From Coprococcus_C sp934318045 (GTDB lineage: Bacteria > Bacillota > Clostridia > Lachnospirales > Lachnospiraceae): a DNA stretch of 64,000 nt. The stretch spans positions 1 through 64,000 of the forward strand of contig CAKREY010000004.1 in NCBI GenBank assembly GCA_934318045.1. The letters run 5' to 3'. Shown here piece by piece: positions 7,169 to 15,421 of the stretch (its first letter is position 1; the number at the start of each line of letters is the position of its first letter). Under the pieces are notes generated by a model, which saw only the letters and a program-made list of their open reading frames with translations, was not told the DNA's origin and made no database searches. Made by a program: the position numbers and the translations under genes.

Positions 7169-8914
7169 TTATCTCCCACGGTACCTCGCCACTGTCTGTA
7201 ACATCTTCTCTGAATTGAGCGGCTTGATCAAATGCTCGTTCATACCAGCGGCTTTTGTCCGCCGGATATCCTCGGTAAATACATTGGCTGTGAGTGCCAC
7301 GATTCCAACCGTCTTCGCATCCGCACGATTCTGCCCACGGATGATCCGGGTTGCCTCGAGACCATCGATGTTCGGCATCATCACGTCCATCAATATTATA
7401 TCATACGTGTGCTCCGGTGCATCGAGAAACGCATCCACCACCTGCTGCCCGTCGATTACCTCACGTACATGCGCACCGGCATCCTCCAGTATGAATTTTA
7501 CGATATCCCGGTTTAAATCATTGTCCTCGGCGAGCAGAATCTGCATTCCACGGACATCTGCCAGGTTCTCAGTAGGAAAATCCGTGCGATCTTCCTTCGC
7601 TACCTTTTCAAATGGGATTGTGACAATAAACCGGCTGCCAACATTTTTCTCACTCTCTACATAGATGCTTCCACCCATCAGATCAAGCAGGTTCTTCGTG
7701 ATCGGAAGCCCAAGCCCGGTTCCCATATAATTACTTCTTACTTCCTTGGATTCCTGCACAAACGGTTCAAACATATGCTCGATAAATGCCGCATCCATGC
7801 CAATGCCGCTATCCGCTATCACAAACTCATACGTAACCTGATTCGATGTCTCCTTCACGATCCGCATGGAAAATCTCACAGTTCCTTCATAGCGATTATA
7901 TTGGATTGCATTTGTCAGAAGATTCAAGAAAATCCGTTTTACATGCACAGTGCTTCCATAGATACTCCGCTGCATGTCTTTTGGATCACTCTCAAATTCG
8001 AATCGTATCTTCTTTTCCTGTCCACGCACGCGAAGCAAATCAAATATCTCCCGGATAGCCTCCGTAACATCCATCTCTTCCTTTTCCAAGACAATCGAAC
8101 CTTCTTCGAGTTTACTCATCTCTAACACATCATTTAACAGTGACATGAGATAATTGGCCGCTGTTCTGGCACGTTCCCGGTTTTTCTTCATCAACTCGAT
8201 ATCATCCGAGCACCGGTCATTCATATCAATGATTCCGATGATCCCATTTAAAGGCGTGCGGATATCATGTGACATCCGGGCTAAAAACTCGGATTTTGCC
8301 ACGTTTGCCTTCTGTGCCGCCTCAAGTGCCTGCGCCATCAGCTTCATCTGTTCGCGTTCCTTCTGTATATACCGCAGTGTCTCCCGGATATAGCTGATAT
8401 GGATACCGACATCCTGCATCAGCTTCGCCGTCATATCAAGATATGGCGCTTTCGGATTATCAAGCCCGAGGAACCCATTTAACTGATTATGGGACATGAT
8501 CGGCACGGCAATTTCCGTGTGAATTCCATGTCTGCGGAGGTAATCACACTCAAACGGCATTTGCGCTTCTGCCTCCTCAAGATCCGAGATCAGGATACTT
8601 TCCCCCTGGGCAAACCGGCGTTGCCAATACGGCATATCCTGCACATCAATCGTTTTCTCCATACGTTTTGAATGCACACGCGTATCCTCTGCACACCAGT
8701 CAAATGCATTCTTATATTCATGCCCCGATGCTGCCCAATCAAAGATATACACGTGCTCTGCCTGTGTATACGCTCCGATTTCCTCTAACAACTGCAGGAT
8801 CCGGTCATTCAATTCCTGCTCCGATGCTGCCTGATTCATGTGCGCAAGCACAGCGAATATTGAGTCCATACCCATGACCTGCTGTCCATATTCTTCACTT
8901 AATGTCACTTCCAT
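7169..8914 (-). CDS. Soluble GAF-domain hybrid sensor histidine kinase with receiver
   Basis: A 581-aa two-component hybrid kinase without membrane segments. A GAF-like sensor (about 20-175) leads through a short coiled coil into HisKA (FLARMSHDIRTP, phospho-acceptor His216), then HATPase_c with N box NLLTNAIQYN, DSGIGM and GTGLGLPI. It ends with a receiver domain (acidic pair in LLAEDND, phospho-acceptor Asp510 in ILMDVMMP, Lys564 in IKPL). It therefore senses a cytoplasmic signal and passes phosphate to its own receiver, then probably to an unlinked HPt or regulator. No output domain is present. The gene stands alone between two intrinsic terminators and its leader contains a c-di-GMP-type riboswitch, so its expression should track the second messenger that controls motility. 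Confidence 0.92.
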   Translation of the reverse strand: MEVTLSEEYGQQVMGMDSIFAVLAHMNQAASEQELNDRILQLLEEIGAYTQAEHVYIFDWAASGHEYKNAFDWCAEDTRVHSKRMEKTIDVQDMPYWQRRFAQGESILISDLEEAEAQMPFECDYLRRHGIHTEIAVPIMSHNQLNGFLGLDNPKAPYLDMTAKLMQDVGIHISYIRETLRYIQKEREQMKLMAQALEAAQKANVAKSEFLARMSHDIRTPLNGIIGIIDMNDRCSDDIELMKKNRERARTAANYLMSLLNDVLEMSKLEEGSIVLEKEEMDVTEAIREIFDLLRVRGQEKKIRFEFESDPKDMQRSIYGSTVHVKRIFLNLLTNAIQYNRYEGTVRFSMRIVKETSNQVTYEFVIADSGIGMDAAFIEHMFEPFVQESKEVRSNYMGTGLGLPITKNLLDLMGGSIYVESEKNVGSRFIVTIPFEKVAKEDRTDFPTENLADVRGMQILLAEDNDLNRDIVKFILEDAGAHVREVIDGQQVVDAFLDAPEHTYDIILMDVMMPNIDGLEATRIIRGQNRADAKTVGIVALTANVFTEDIRRTKAAGMNEHLIKPLNSEKMLQTVARYRGR

Positions 8915-8956
8915 ATTCCCTGCTCCCGCCTTTCATTTTTATTCGTTGGCAATCGC

Positions 8957-8999
8957 AAAAAAAGAAGTATTGCACCATCTGCGACAGGACAATACTTCT
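8957..8999 (-). terminator. Riboswitch expression-platform terminator in the kinase leader
   Basis: AGAAGTATTG (8963-8972) pairs with CAATACTTCT (8990-8999). On the minus strand the stem is followed by seven T. It lies between the GEMM aptamer and the ribosome site of the kinase gene, 43 bases before the ATG, which is the usual place for ligand-controlled termination. Confidence 0.85.
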
Positions 9000-9024
9000 G
9001 AATCTTCATCAATACGATCGATCT

Positions 9025-9112
9025 CTCTATACGTTCGTGCAACTGGCTGCCATCTTACAGGCCCTATAGCTTTGCGTCACAGCTTTTCAACTGCTTTGCC
9101 AAATATTTACTT
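9025..9112 (-). promoter_or_regulatory. GEMM-I (cyclic-di-GMP-I) riboswitch aptamer
   Basis: Read on the minus strand, the sequence contains GGCAAAGC, then a small hairpin CAGTT-GAAA-AGCTG with GAAA tetraloop, then TGACGCAAAGCTATAGGG, and finally GGCAGCCAGTTGCAC. These are the conserved core elements of class I c-di-GMP aptamers as found in Clostridia. It lies in the leader of the hybrid kinase gene and is followed by an intrinsic terminator. The exact aptamer ends (P1) are estimated. From sequence alone I cannot exclude the related cGAMP-selective variant. Confidence 0.92.
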
Positions 9113-9146
9113 ATAACAACATTTTCAACTGCTCAAATTTACAAAA

Positions 9147-9175
9147 ATGATAACATATACTATTTTTCTTTACAA
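9147..9175 (-). promoter_or_regulatory. Sigma-A promoter of the riboswitch-kinase transcript
   Basis: TTGTAA (9170-9175) and TATCAT (9147-9152) on the minus strand are separated by 17 bases and lie just upstream of the GEMM aptamer. The predicted start near 9140 gives a leader of about 225 bases. The rest of 8915-9336 holds the aptamer, its terminator, and the divergent promoter for the next gene. Confidence 0.7.
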
Positions 9176-9267
9176 GGTACAGATTTACTAAAAATACGTT
9201 TAAGATTTGTTAAAAATGTATCAAAAACATGTCGCCTTTTTATCATTTTTTTTACTCATTTGCAACA

Positions 9268-9296
9268 TTGCATCCCCCACGCATCTCGATTATAAT
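9268..9296 (+). promoter_or_regulatory. Promoter of the first CgeB-like glycosyltransferase gene
   Basis: TTGCAT (9268-9273) and a perfect TATAAT (9291-9296) have a 17-base spacer, 41 bases before the start codon. It is divergent from the riboswitch promoter. Confidence 0.7.
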
Positions 9297-9336
9297 ATCC
9301 TTATATTACTTCGAAAGAAAGCGGGGAGCTACAACT

Positions 9337-10539
9337 ATGAAGATCATTTATTGCAAATGGGGAAGTATCTGTGAAAAAGGAATTGCAAATGCGATGCAGC
9401 GGCTGGGCATCACGATTATTACAATGAATCGAAAGTTCGAAAGCGTCGACTACGACAAAGGTTATCTCGAAGCACTGGCGGATCTGATTCAGAAACATCC
9501 GGACGCATCCTGCGTATTTACCGTGAATTTCCAGCCAATTATCGCACGCTGCTGTAAGGTTTTCAAACTCCCGTATCTCTCCTGGACGGTCGACTGCCCA
9601 AGCTTCCAGCTCTATTCCGAGACGATTGCCTACCCAACAAACCGGATCTTCGTCTTGGATCGTATGCAATGGGAGAAATTTTCACCCGCGAATCCAGACT
9701 GTATCTTCCATCTGCCAATGGGCGCAGATGTTGCAACCTGGGATGCAGTGAACGTAACTGCCGACGATCATCGCAGATACGACTGTGACATATCCTTCGT
9801 CGGTTCGCTGTACTCTGAGAAAACCCGCTATAACTCGATTGAGAAAGACCTGCCGGATGCGATGCGCGGCTATGTCGATGGACTGATTGCTGCCCAGTTA
9901 AATGTCTATGGTTACAATCTGTTAGAGGATTCCATCACCGACGAATGGGCACAGGAATTCAAGAAATATGCCGATTGGGCACCGCTTGGCGAAGACTACG
10001 CAGAAGATGTGAAAGGCATCGTCGCCGACACTTACCTCGGTTACAAATGCACCGAACAGGAACGCATCCGCACCTGCAATGCAATTGGCGCGCATTTTGA
10101 GGAATTACGGAAACAAGGGATAAACTATCAATTTGACCTGTGGACGCTGACCGATACCTCACCATTAAAACACGTCAAATACCGTGGCGGTGCAGATTCG
10201 AACGACATGATGCCGCAGATCATCAAATGCAGCAAGATCAACCTGAACATGACGAACCGCCCAATCAAAACCGGACTGCCACTCCGTATATTTGACCTGA
10301 TGGCATGTGGCGGCTTCGTACTGTCGAATTATCAGACTGAAATCCCGGAGATTTTCGTCCCGGACGAGGATATCGTCCTCTATGACAGCATCCCGGATAT
10401 GCTCGCAAAGATTGATTATTATCTGGAGCATGAGGAAGAGCGGGTACAGATTGCAAAGAATGGATACGAGAAAGTGAAAGAATATCATAGCTATGATATG
10501 AGAATTGTGGCAATGTTAAAAGCAGCCGGGATTATTTAA
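9337..10539 (+). CDS. CgeB-like glycosyltransferase (paralogue 1)
   Basis: A 400-aa protein with an N-terminal DUF3880-like half and a C-terminal glycosyltransferase family-1 half, as in spore protein CgeB and related enzymes. Recognisable stretches are the SFVGSLYSEK loop near the middle and the C-terminal GLPLRIFDLMACGGFVLSNYQ segment, typical of the nucleotide-sugar binding site of GT-B enzymes. The start is the ATG at 9337 behind GGGGAG; a longer frame upstream has no ribosome site. It has its own promoter. It is clearly paralogous to the gene at 14.2 kb (conserved MRGYV(D/E)GL, NVYGYN and SKINLNM blocks). It probably adds a sugar to flagellin or another surface glycan; donor and acceptor are unknown. 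Confidence 0.82.
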   Translation: MKIIYCKWGSICEKGIANAMQRLGITIITMNRKFESVDYDKGYLEALADLIQKHPDASCVFTVNFQPIIARCCKVFKLPYLSWTVDCPSFQLYSETIAYPTNRIFVLDRMQWEKFSPANPDCIFHLPMGADVATWDAVNVTADDHRRYDCDISFVGSLYSEKTRYNSIEKDLPDAMRGYVDGLIAAQLNVYGYNLLEDSITDEWAQEFKKYADWAPLGEDYAEDVKGIVADTYLGYKCTEQERIRTCNAIGAHFEELRKQGINYQFDLWTLTDTSPLKHVKYRGGADSNDMMPQIIKCSKINLNMTNRPIKTGLPLRIFDLMACGGFVLSNYQTEIPEIFVPDEDIVLYDSIPDMLAKIDYYLEHEEERVQIAKNGYEKVKEYHSYDMRIVAMLKAAGII

Positions 10540-10547
10540 TCCCGGCT
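10524..10547 (+). terminator. Hairpin at the end of the first CgeB-like gene
   Basis: AGCCGGGATTA and TAATCCCGGCT form a perfect 11-base stem that includes the stop codon. The T run after it is poor. It separates two convergent genes and may serve both directions. Confidence 0.55.
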
Positions 10548-10563
10548 GGTAGTTATTGATCCG

Positions 10564-11598
10564 TCAACATTGTTCTTTGAAAATCGGAAGATCAACCGAA
10601 GATATCACAGGTATCCCATAAAAATCTGCCATATCCATATGCTTTACATTATCCAGGCTGCGGTTTGTAATATACGCATCGCTCTGTGCAAACAGCCCCC
10701 GTTCGTCCTCCAGATTGCCCACATATACATTCACATAACAATCCACATCCACATACTTCTCAAACAACCGATCCAACACAGCGAGCTTGTCCGGAACAAA
10801 TGCATCCTCTCTCACATACAGCAGCAATTCACAATTCGTATTCGCATAGGAGCTTACGAATGCATCGATCACGCGCGGATAGGTCGGATAATCCTGTTCA
10901 AAATCAGGAACATACAACAACCGTTTATCTTCACCGGTCAAAATCTTTTCAATTGGATTGATTTCGATCTGCGGAATCCGGGCGATTTCCTGTTCCGCTT
11001 CCGGCAGATACCTTTCTATAAATGGGTCTATCTCATCCAGCAACAGCTCCGATGCCGCACGGACTTCCTCTGCAGTCCAGTTCCACCAGCGGATCTTATT
11101 GAGTGCAGCAATCTGCTCCGGCTCGAACCGGTATCCTATCACCTTCGCCGGATTCCCGGCAACAATCGCATACGGTGGTACATCTTTCGTAACCACAGTC
11201 CCCGCTGCCACAACCGCTCCATTGCCAATCGTGATTCCCCCAAGCATGATCACACCATTTCCGATCCAGCAGTCATTCATGATAATAACCTGACCTTTGC
11301 GACGGATGAGATGCGGACGCTGATATGCCACACCACTTATCCGCCCCTGGCAAACCCGCTTGTAATCATGGTTTAAGTCAATGATCATCTTGGTATCTCT
11401 TGCAATAGAAGAATAACGTCCTACCTGGACATTGTACAACAGATCCTGATCCGGATTGGCTTCCACCTGCGTTTCTTCTATATAGCTGTCCCGACCGATA
11501 CACAACATCGGCAAATTTTTATGTTCTTCAAATAAATTATTCCAATAAACAGTATCTTCCGTCACACTGTATTGTGGAACATTTAATGTAATCGACAT
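10564..11598 (-). CDS. Hexapeptide-repeat acyltransferase with C-terminal extension
   Basis: A 344-aa protein. Residues of about 35-160 form a left-handed beta-helix acyltransferase of the CatB/xenobiotic type: the turns DCWIGNGVIMLGGITIGNG and AVVAAGTVVTKDVPPYAIVAGNPAKVIGYRF are diagnostic. It is expected to acetylate a sugar amine or hydroxyl using acetyl-CoA. The last ~150 residues (from about EKILTGEDKRLLYV) look like a degenerate GT-B C-terminal half (…SDAYITNRSLDNVKHMDMADFYGIPVISSVDLP), so the protein may be a fusion. It is the last gene of a three-gene minus-strand operon and has a strong ribosome site (GGAGGCAGGAGT). Confidence 0.78.
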   Translation of the reverse strand: MSITLNVPQYSVTEDTVYWNNLFEEHKNLPMLCIGRDSYIEETQVEANPDQDLLYNVQVGRYSSIARDTKMIIDLNHDYKRVCQGRISGVAYQRPHLIRRKGQVIIMNDCWIGNGVIMLGGITIGNGAVVAAGTVVTKDVPPYAIVAGNPAKVIGYRFEPEQIAALNKIRWWNWTAEEVRAASELLLDEIDPFIERYLPEAEQEIARIPQIEINPIEKILTGEDKRLLYVPDFEQDYPTYPRVIDAFVSSYANTNCELLLYVREDAFVPDKLAVLDRLFEKYVDVDCYVNVYVGNLEDERGLFAQSDAYITNRSLDNVKHMDMADFYGIPVISSVDLPIFKEQC

Positions 11599-11625
11599 AC
11601 TCCTGCCTCCTGCTTTTTTACAAAG

Positions 11626-12288
11626 CTACATCGTCCCATATTCCTTCAATAGCTTTTCCCGTTCCTCATAATAATTCTTGAGATTCATGAATCCATCATC
11701 ATGAATACACCACGGCGTCTCCATATACGGAACCACAACCTTATACCCATGCCGGATAAATTCCAGACTCTGTGATACATCATAGAAATCCCACTTATCA
11801 AACAAATCGTCACGCCACGGAATATCGTATTGCGTAGCCATCAAAAGTCCATCGATAGCCTCTACCTCGATGACACCATGTTTTGCTTCTTCCGGATATT
11901 CGTAATCAAACATTCCCATCGCACTCACATTACACGTATACAATGCCCCTACACGCCATGCCCACCAGGGGATTTTATTCTCCGGTAAGTGTGGGGTTCC
12001 GACCATGCCCACCATACCAATCTCAGTTTTTTCAAATATATGCAGCAATTTCGCGATAAAATCCGGTTCCACAATCATCACATCCTGATGCAGATACACC
12101 TTGTATTTTGCATCACTGGCGCGCATTCCCTCGTTATACCCGGAAGTCAGACTTTTCGCATCCTTGATGCTGATCGCATCAACCTCATACCCTTGCGGCA
12201 CATGTAATTTACTTATAAAATGCATTGCTTCCGCCTCATATTGTGCATTATTTGTACACATGATGAAGCATATCTTTTTCTCGTTCAT
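11626..12288 (-). CDS. GT2-like glycosyltransferase
   Basis: A 220-aa compact glycosyltransferase-like protein of the GT-A fold (Glyco_tranf_2_5 type). It begins KICFIMCTNN and has YLHQDVMIVEPDF as the DxD-like metal site, then EVEAIDGLLMATQYDIPW and an IHDDGFM end with a conserved acidic pair. Enzymes of this kind occur in rhamnose or modified-glycan loci. The ribosome site is GAGGG six bases before the ATG. It is the middle gene of the operon with the unknown 174-aa protein upstream (64-base gap) and the acyltransferase downstream (27-base gap). Confidence 0.75.
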   Translation of the reverse strand: MNEKKICFIMCTNNAQYEAEAMHFISKLHVPQGYEVDAISIKDAKSLTSGYNEGMRASDAKYKVYLHQDVMIVEPDFIAKLLHIFEKTEIGMVGMVGTPHLPENKIPWWAWRVGALYTCNVSAMGMFDYEYPEEAKHGVIEVEAIDGLLMATQYDIPWRDDLFDKWDFYDVSQSLEFIRHGYKVVVPYMETPWCIHDDGFMNLKNYYEEREKLLKEYGTM

Positions 12289-12352
12289 CTCTTACCCTCT
12301 TGCAATCCACATATTTGCCACGAATCAAACAGACCTGTTTCATTGTCTCCAT

Positions 12353-12877
12353 CTACAGATTTAAGCCTATATCCTTTCTTAATCTGTCTATCATGGTTTC
12401 CGGTTCCAGGCAAGAAATACGAACCAGATTCCGTAACAGCTCCGGCTGCATATCATATTGTGCTACGAAGCTTCGAAGCAGTTCTTCTGACTCTTTCTCC
12501 TGCAAAAATACAATTTCCCACAAAAGGAATTTCACCTGTTGTACAATCGCTATCAGATTCTCCAAATCATCTGCAAGATCAAACAATGTCCACACTTCGC
12601 CGGCATTCTTCTCTGCCTGATAAATCTGTGTGAAAATGATGATCCATGCATACGATGTATTCCATTTTGCAGCATTTTCTGTCATCGCATCGTCAACAAG
12701 CTTTTCAATCAGTGCGTAGCTTTCCGCACTATGCATCTGCAGAAGCTTATCAAAGATCTCTATCTTTCTATCTATCAGGGCATCGTATTGCTCATGCCAT
12801 TCCCGCTCTTCCTGCGCCAGAAGCTTTGCATAAGCTTCCGATCCTTTATCAATTTCCAGTTCTTCCTGCGTCCCCAT
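12353..12877 (-). CDS. Unknown 174-aa helical protein of the glycan operon
   Basis: I recognise no family. The protein is acidic, without signal peptide or membrane segment, and appears all-helical (long runs such as EAYAKLLAQEEREWHEQYD and a run of Glu/Leu/Lys helices). It could be a scaffold or a helical-repeat partner of glycosyltransferases, but this is only a guess. It is the first gene of a three-gene operon, with a candidate promoter at 12945-12973. The ribosome site (GAAGGGA) is rather far from the ATG (about 14 bases), so the start is uncertain. Confidence 0.65.
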   Translation of the reverse strand: MGTQEELEIDKGSEAYAKLLAQEEREWHEQYDALIDRKIEIFDKLLQMHSAESYALIEKLVDDAMTENAAKWNTSYAWIIIFTQIYQAEKNAGEVWTLFDLADDLENLIAIVQQVKFLLWEIVFLQEKESEELLRSFVAQYDMQPELLRNLVRISCLEPETMIDRLRKDIGLNL

Positions 12878-12944
12878 GTTCTGTCACATATCCCTTCTGT
12901 CTTTTATCCGTTTCCTGTCAAATTGCGTTCATTCATCTTCTTTC

Positions 12945-12973
12945 ACTTTATCTGTATACTAGCAGAATGTCAA
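12945..12973 (-). promoter_or_regulatory. Promoter of the three-gene acyltransferase operon
   Basis: On the minus strand a perfect TTGACA (12968-12973) is followed after 17 bases by TAAAGT (12945-12950). It is divergent from the promoter at 13023-13051. Confidence 0.6.
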
Positions 12974-13022
12974 TTAAAACCTGAAATCTAACAACAAAAT
13001 CGCCGCCGAATCATGGTTGTGC

Positions 13023-13051
13023 TTGACACCTCCCGCAATCCCATCCATAAT
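13023..13051 (+). promoter_or_regulatory. Promoter of the GT2-TPR and second CgeB-like genes
   Basis: TTGACA (13023-13028), a 17-base spacer, then CATAAT (13046-13051), 31 bases before the start codon. This is close to the sigma-A consensus. Confidence 0.75.
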
Positions 13052-13081
13052 GGAACTATCAGAAAACGGAGCGTACAAAAC

Positions 13082-14143
13082 ATGCCAAATCTATCCATAT
13101 GCATCATTACGAAAAATGAATGTGAAAATTTAAAAATATGCTTAGACCGGATCAAAGATCTCGGATGCGAGATCGTGGTCGTGGACACCGGTTCTACGGA
13201 TGACTCCAGGAAGATTGCATCTGTAATTACCCCATGTGTGTATGAGTTCGCATGGTGTGATGATTTTTCTGCTGCCCGGAATTACGCGGTGCAAAAGGCT
13301 GGCAACGACTGGATTTTATTCCTGGATTCCGATGAATTTGTCGATATGTTTGACATGTCGAAACTGCTGGAACAGATGCAGACCATGCCTGCTTCCATCG
13401 GCCATATCCATATCAAGAGTCTGTACGAAAGCGATGGGCAGATGATGAGCAGTACGGAACCGATCGCACGTCTCTTCTCCCGCAGGCTATATCATTTTGA
13501 AGGGCGGATCCACGAGCAGATTGTCCCACTCGATACATCCACAGAGCCGGATTATTTTGATGCTCCAATCTATGTCACACATGTCGGCTATCAGGGCAAT
13601 GACGCATACCGCGCCGAAAAGGCGGATCGAAATCTCAAGCTTTTGCTACGGGAATTAGAAGCACAGCCGGATGACCCTTACACGCTTTACCAGATTGGCA
13701 ATTCTTATTTTTATTCCAAGCAGTATGCGCAGGCGATTCCTTATTTTGAACAGGCGATGGAACTGCCACTTGACACGAAGCTTAGCTATGTTCACAGCAT
13801 CATCAACCTCTACGGCTACTGCCTGATCAACATGAAACGATTTGCAGATGCCCTGATGTTAGAGGCGGTCTATGACGATTTCAAGGGGGACGCAGATTAC
13901 CTGTTTGTCCTTGGTTTAATCTATATGAACAACGCACAGTTTTCCAAGGCAGTTGAGAGTTTTCTCGCAGCCACGCAGATTCCGTCCTGCGTCGTGGATG
14001 GAGTTAATTCCTATTCTGCCTTTTACAACGTCGGCGTGATTCTGGAATGTCTGGGAGACAAGGCGAACGCGATCTCCTATTATGAAAAAGCCGGCAACTA
14101 TACACCTGCTCTTGCCGGAATCGAACGATGCAAACAAGTGTAA
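13082..14143 (+). CDS. GT2 glycosyltransferase with C-terminal TPR repeats
   Basis: A 353-aa protein. The N-terminal GT-A domain begins NLSICIITKNECENLKICLD and contains VVVDTGSTDDSRKIA and FLDSDEF (DxD) motifs. This is the family of SunS/WaaE-like transferases that often act on proteins or peptides. The second half has at least three tetratricopeptide-like helix pairs (DDPYTLYQIGNSYFYSKQY…, DYLFVLGLIYMNNAQFSKAV, YNVGVILECLGDKANAISYY). TPR domains may position a protein acceptor, which fits a role in flagellin glycosylation. The start is the ATG at 13082 (GGAG 11 bases upstream); the longer frame has no support and would overlap the promoter. It forms an operon with the CgeB-like gene 63 bases downstream. 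Confidence 0.88.
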   Translation: MPNLSICIITKNECENLKICLDRIKDLGCEIVVVDTGSTDDSRKIASVITPCVYEFAWCDDFSAARNYAVQKAGNDWILFLDSDEFVDMFDMSKLLEQMQTMPASIGHIHIKSLYESDGQMMSSTEPIARLFSRRLYHFEGRIHEQIVPLDTSTEPDYFDAPIYVTHVGYQGNDAYRAEKADRNLKLLLRELEAQPDDPYTLYQIGNSYFYSKQYAQAIPYFEQAMELPLDTKLSYVHSIINLYGYCLINMKRFADALMLEAVYDDFKGDADYLFVLGLIYMNNAQFSKAVESFLAATQIPSCVVDGVNSYSAFYNVGVILECLGDKANAISYYEKAGNYTPALAGIERCKQV

Positions 14144-14206
14144 TCCCTTAAATAAACCTGAATACAATACAAAATGTACAAAAAGTTTCAGAGGAGTATC
14201 TACGTC

Positions 14207-15379
14207 ATGAAAATTATTTTTTGCAGACATCATAGCATATGCGAACCGGGCATATTAAAAAGTCTGACCCGGCTTGGTCATGATGTCGTTGAATTTATGA
14301 ATGACCGGGAGCCACAGGACTATGACAAAGATTACATGTTCCGTCTAGCCACTCTCATTCAGCAAACTACAGATGTACGTGCCATTCTTTCTGTCTGCTT
14401 TTCACCAATTATCGCACGCGCAAGCAAGCCTTTTGGTATTCCATATATTTCCTATACCGTGGATAGCCCTTGCTCTACCCTTTACTCAAAGACGATGGAA
14501 TATCCTCACAACCGTCTGTTCCTGTTTGACAAGCTGCAGCTTGATAAATTCGGGCACCGCAATCCGGGAAACTGTTTCCACACACTACTTGCATGTGATA
14601 TCGAGCATTTTGACAACGTTACAGTATCTGACGCGGATATGAAAAAGTATGGCACAGTCGTTTCCTTTGTTGGTTCTCTGTACTCTGAAAAAAACAGCTA
14701 TGATAACATCTCCGATAAGCTTCCTGCTTATATGCGTGGATATGTGGAGGGACTTTGCTCCGCCCAGCAAAATGTCTATGGCTATAATTTTATTGAGGAT
14801 GCCATCAGCGACAAATGGGTGTCAGATTTCGTAGATGCTGTTGGTTTCAATCCGCTCCCGGATGATTACGAGGCAGATTTAAAAGGAATTATCGCAGACA
14901 CGTATCTCAACTGCCGGTGCACGGAATTGGAACGGAAGCATACACTGGATGCTGTGAGCAGGCATTTTCATGTTGATCTGTATACGCAAAGCGATTCTTC
15001 GATGCTCCCACATGTACAAAACTGTGGTATTGCAGATTCCGAACGTGTGATGCCGAAGATCTTTAAATGCAGCAAAATCAATTTAAATATGACACTTCGC
15101 TCCATCAAATCCGGTATTCCTCAGCGAGCGTTTGACATCATGGGATGCGGCGGGTTTCTCATGTCCAACTATCAGCCGGAACTTGCAGAATATTTCATAC
15201 CCGGGGAGGATCTGGTACTCTATGACAGTGTCGATGATTTGATCCAGAAGATTGATTATTATTTATCCCACGAAGAAGAACGGTTACAGATTGCCAAAAA
15301 TGGATATGAAAAAATCAAGCGCTATCATACCTATGATACACGCCTGACCGAAATTCTAAATACAGTTATATCTGACTGA
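14207..15379 (+). CDS. CgeB-like glycosyltransferase (paralogue 2)
   Basis: A 390-aa paralogue of the protein encoded at 9.3 kb, with the same DUF3880-like first half and GT-B C-terminal half (SIKSGIPQRAFDIMGCGGFLMSNYQ). Conserved blocks shared by the pair are SFVGSLYSEK, MRGYVEGL, NVYGYN and KCSKINLNM. The start is the ATG at 14207 behind GAGGAG; an in-frame upstream ATG has no ribosome site. The paired copies on either side of the divergent 10.6-13 kb operon suggest duplication followed by specialisation on different sugars or positions. The gene ends within a hairpin at 15371-15400. Confidence 0.82.
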   Translation: MKIIFCRHHSICEPGILKSLTRLGHDVVEFMNDREPQDYDKDYMFRLATLIQQTTDVRAILSVCFSPIIARASKPFGIPYISYTVDSPCSTLYSKTMEYPHNRLFLFDKLQLDKFGHRNPGNCFHTLLACDIEHFDNVTVSDADMKKYGTVVSFVGSLYSEKNSYDNISDKLPAYMRGYVEGLCSAQQNVYGYNFIEDAISDKWVSDFVDAVGFNPLPDDYEADLKGIIADTYLNCRCTELERKHTLDAVSRHFHVDLYTQSDSSMLPHVQNCGIADSERVMPKIFKCSKINLNMTLRSIKSGIPQRAFDIMGCGGFLMSNYQPELAEYFIPGEDLVLYDSVDDLIQKIDYYLSHEEERLQIAKNGYEKIKRYHTYDTRLTEILNTVISD

Positions 15380-15400
15380 ATCTATCTTGTATCAGTCAGA
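15371..15400 (+). terminator. Hairpin between convergent genes
   Basis: TCTGACTGA and TCAGTCAGA form a nine-base stem with a 12-base loop, overlapping the stop codon of the second CgeB-like gene. No T run follows, so termination is plausible but not certain. Confidence 0.4.
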
Positions 15401-15421
15401 CATAACTGCATAAATATTCCA

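Noticed and set aside
10570..11376. 268-codon plus-strand frame opposite the acyltransferase gene
   Set aside because: Low-complexity residues typical of an antisense shadow and no family features, whereas the minus strand shows clear hexapeptide repeats.
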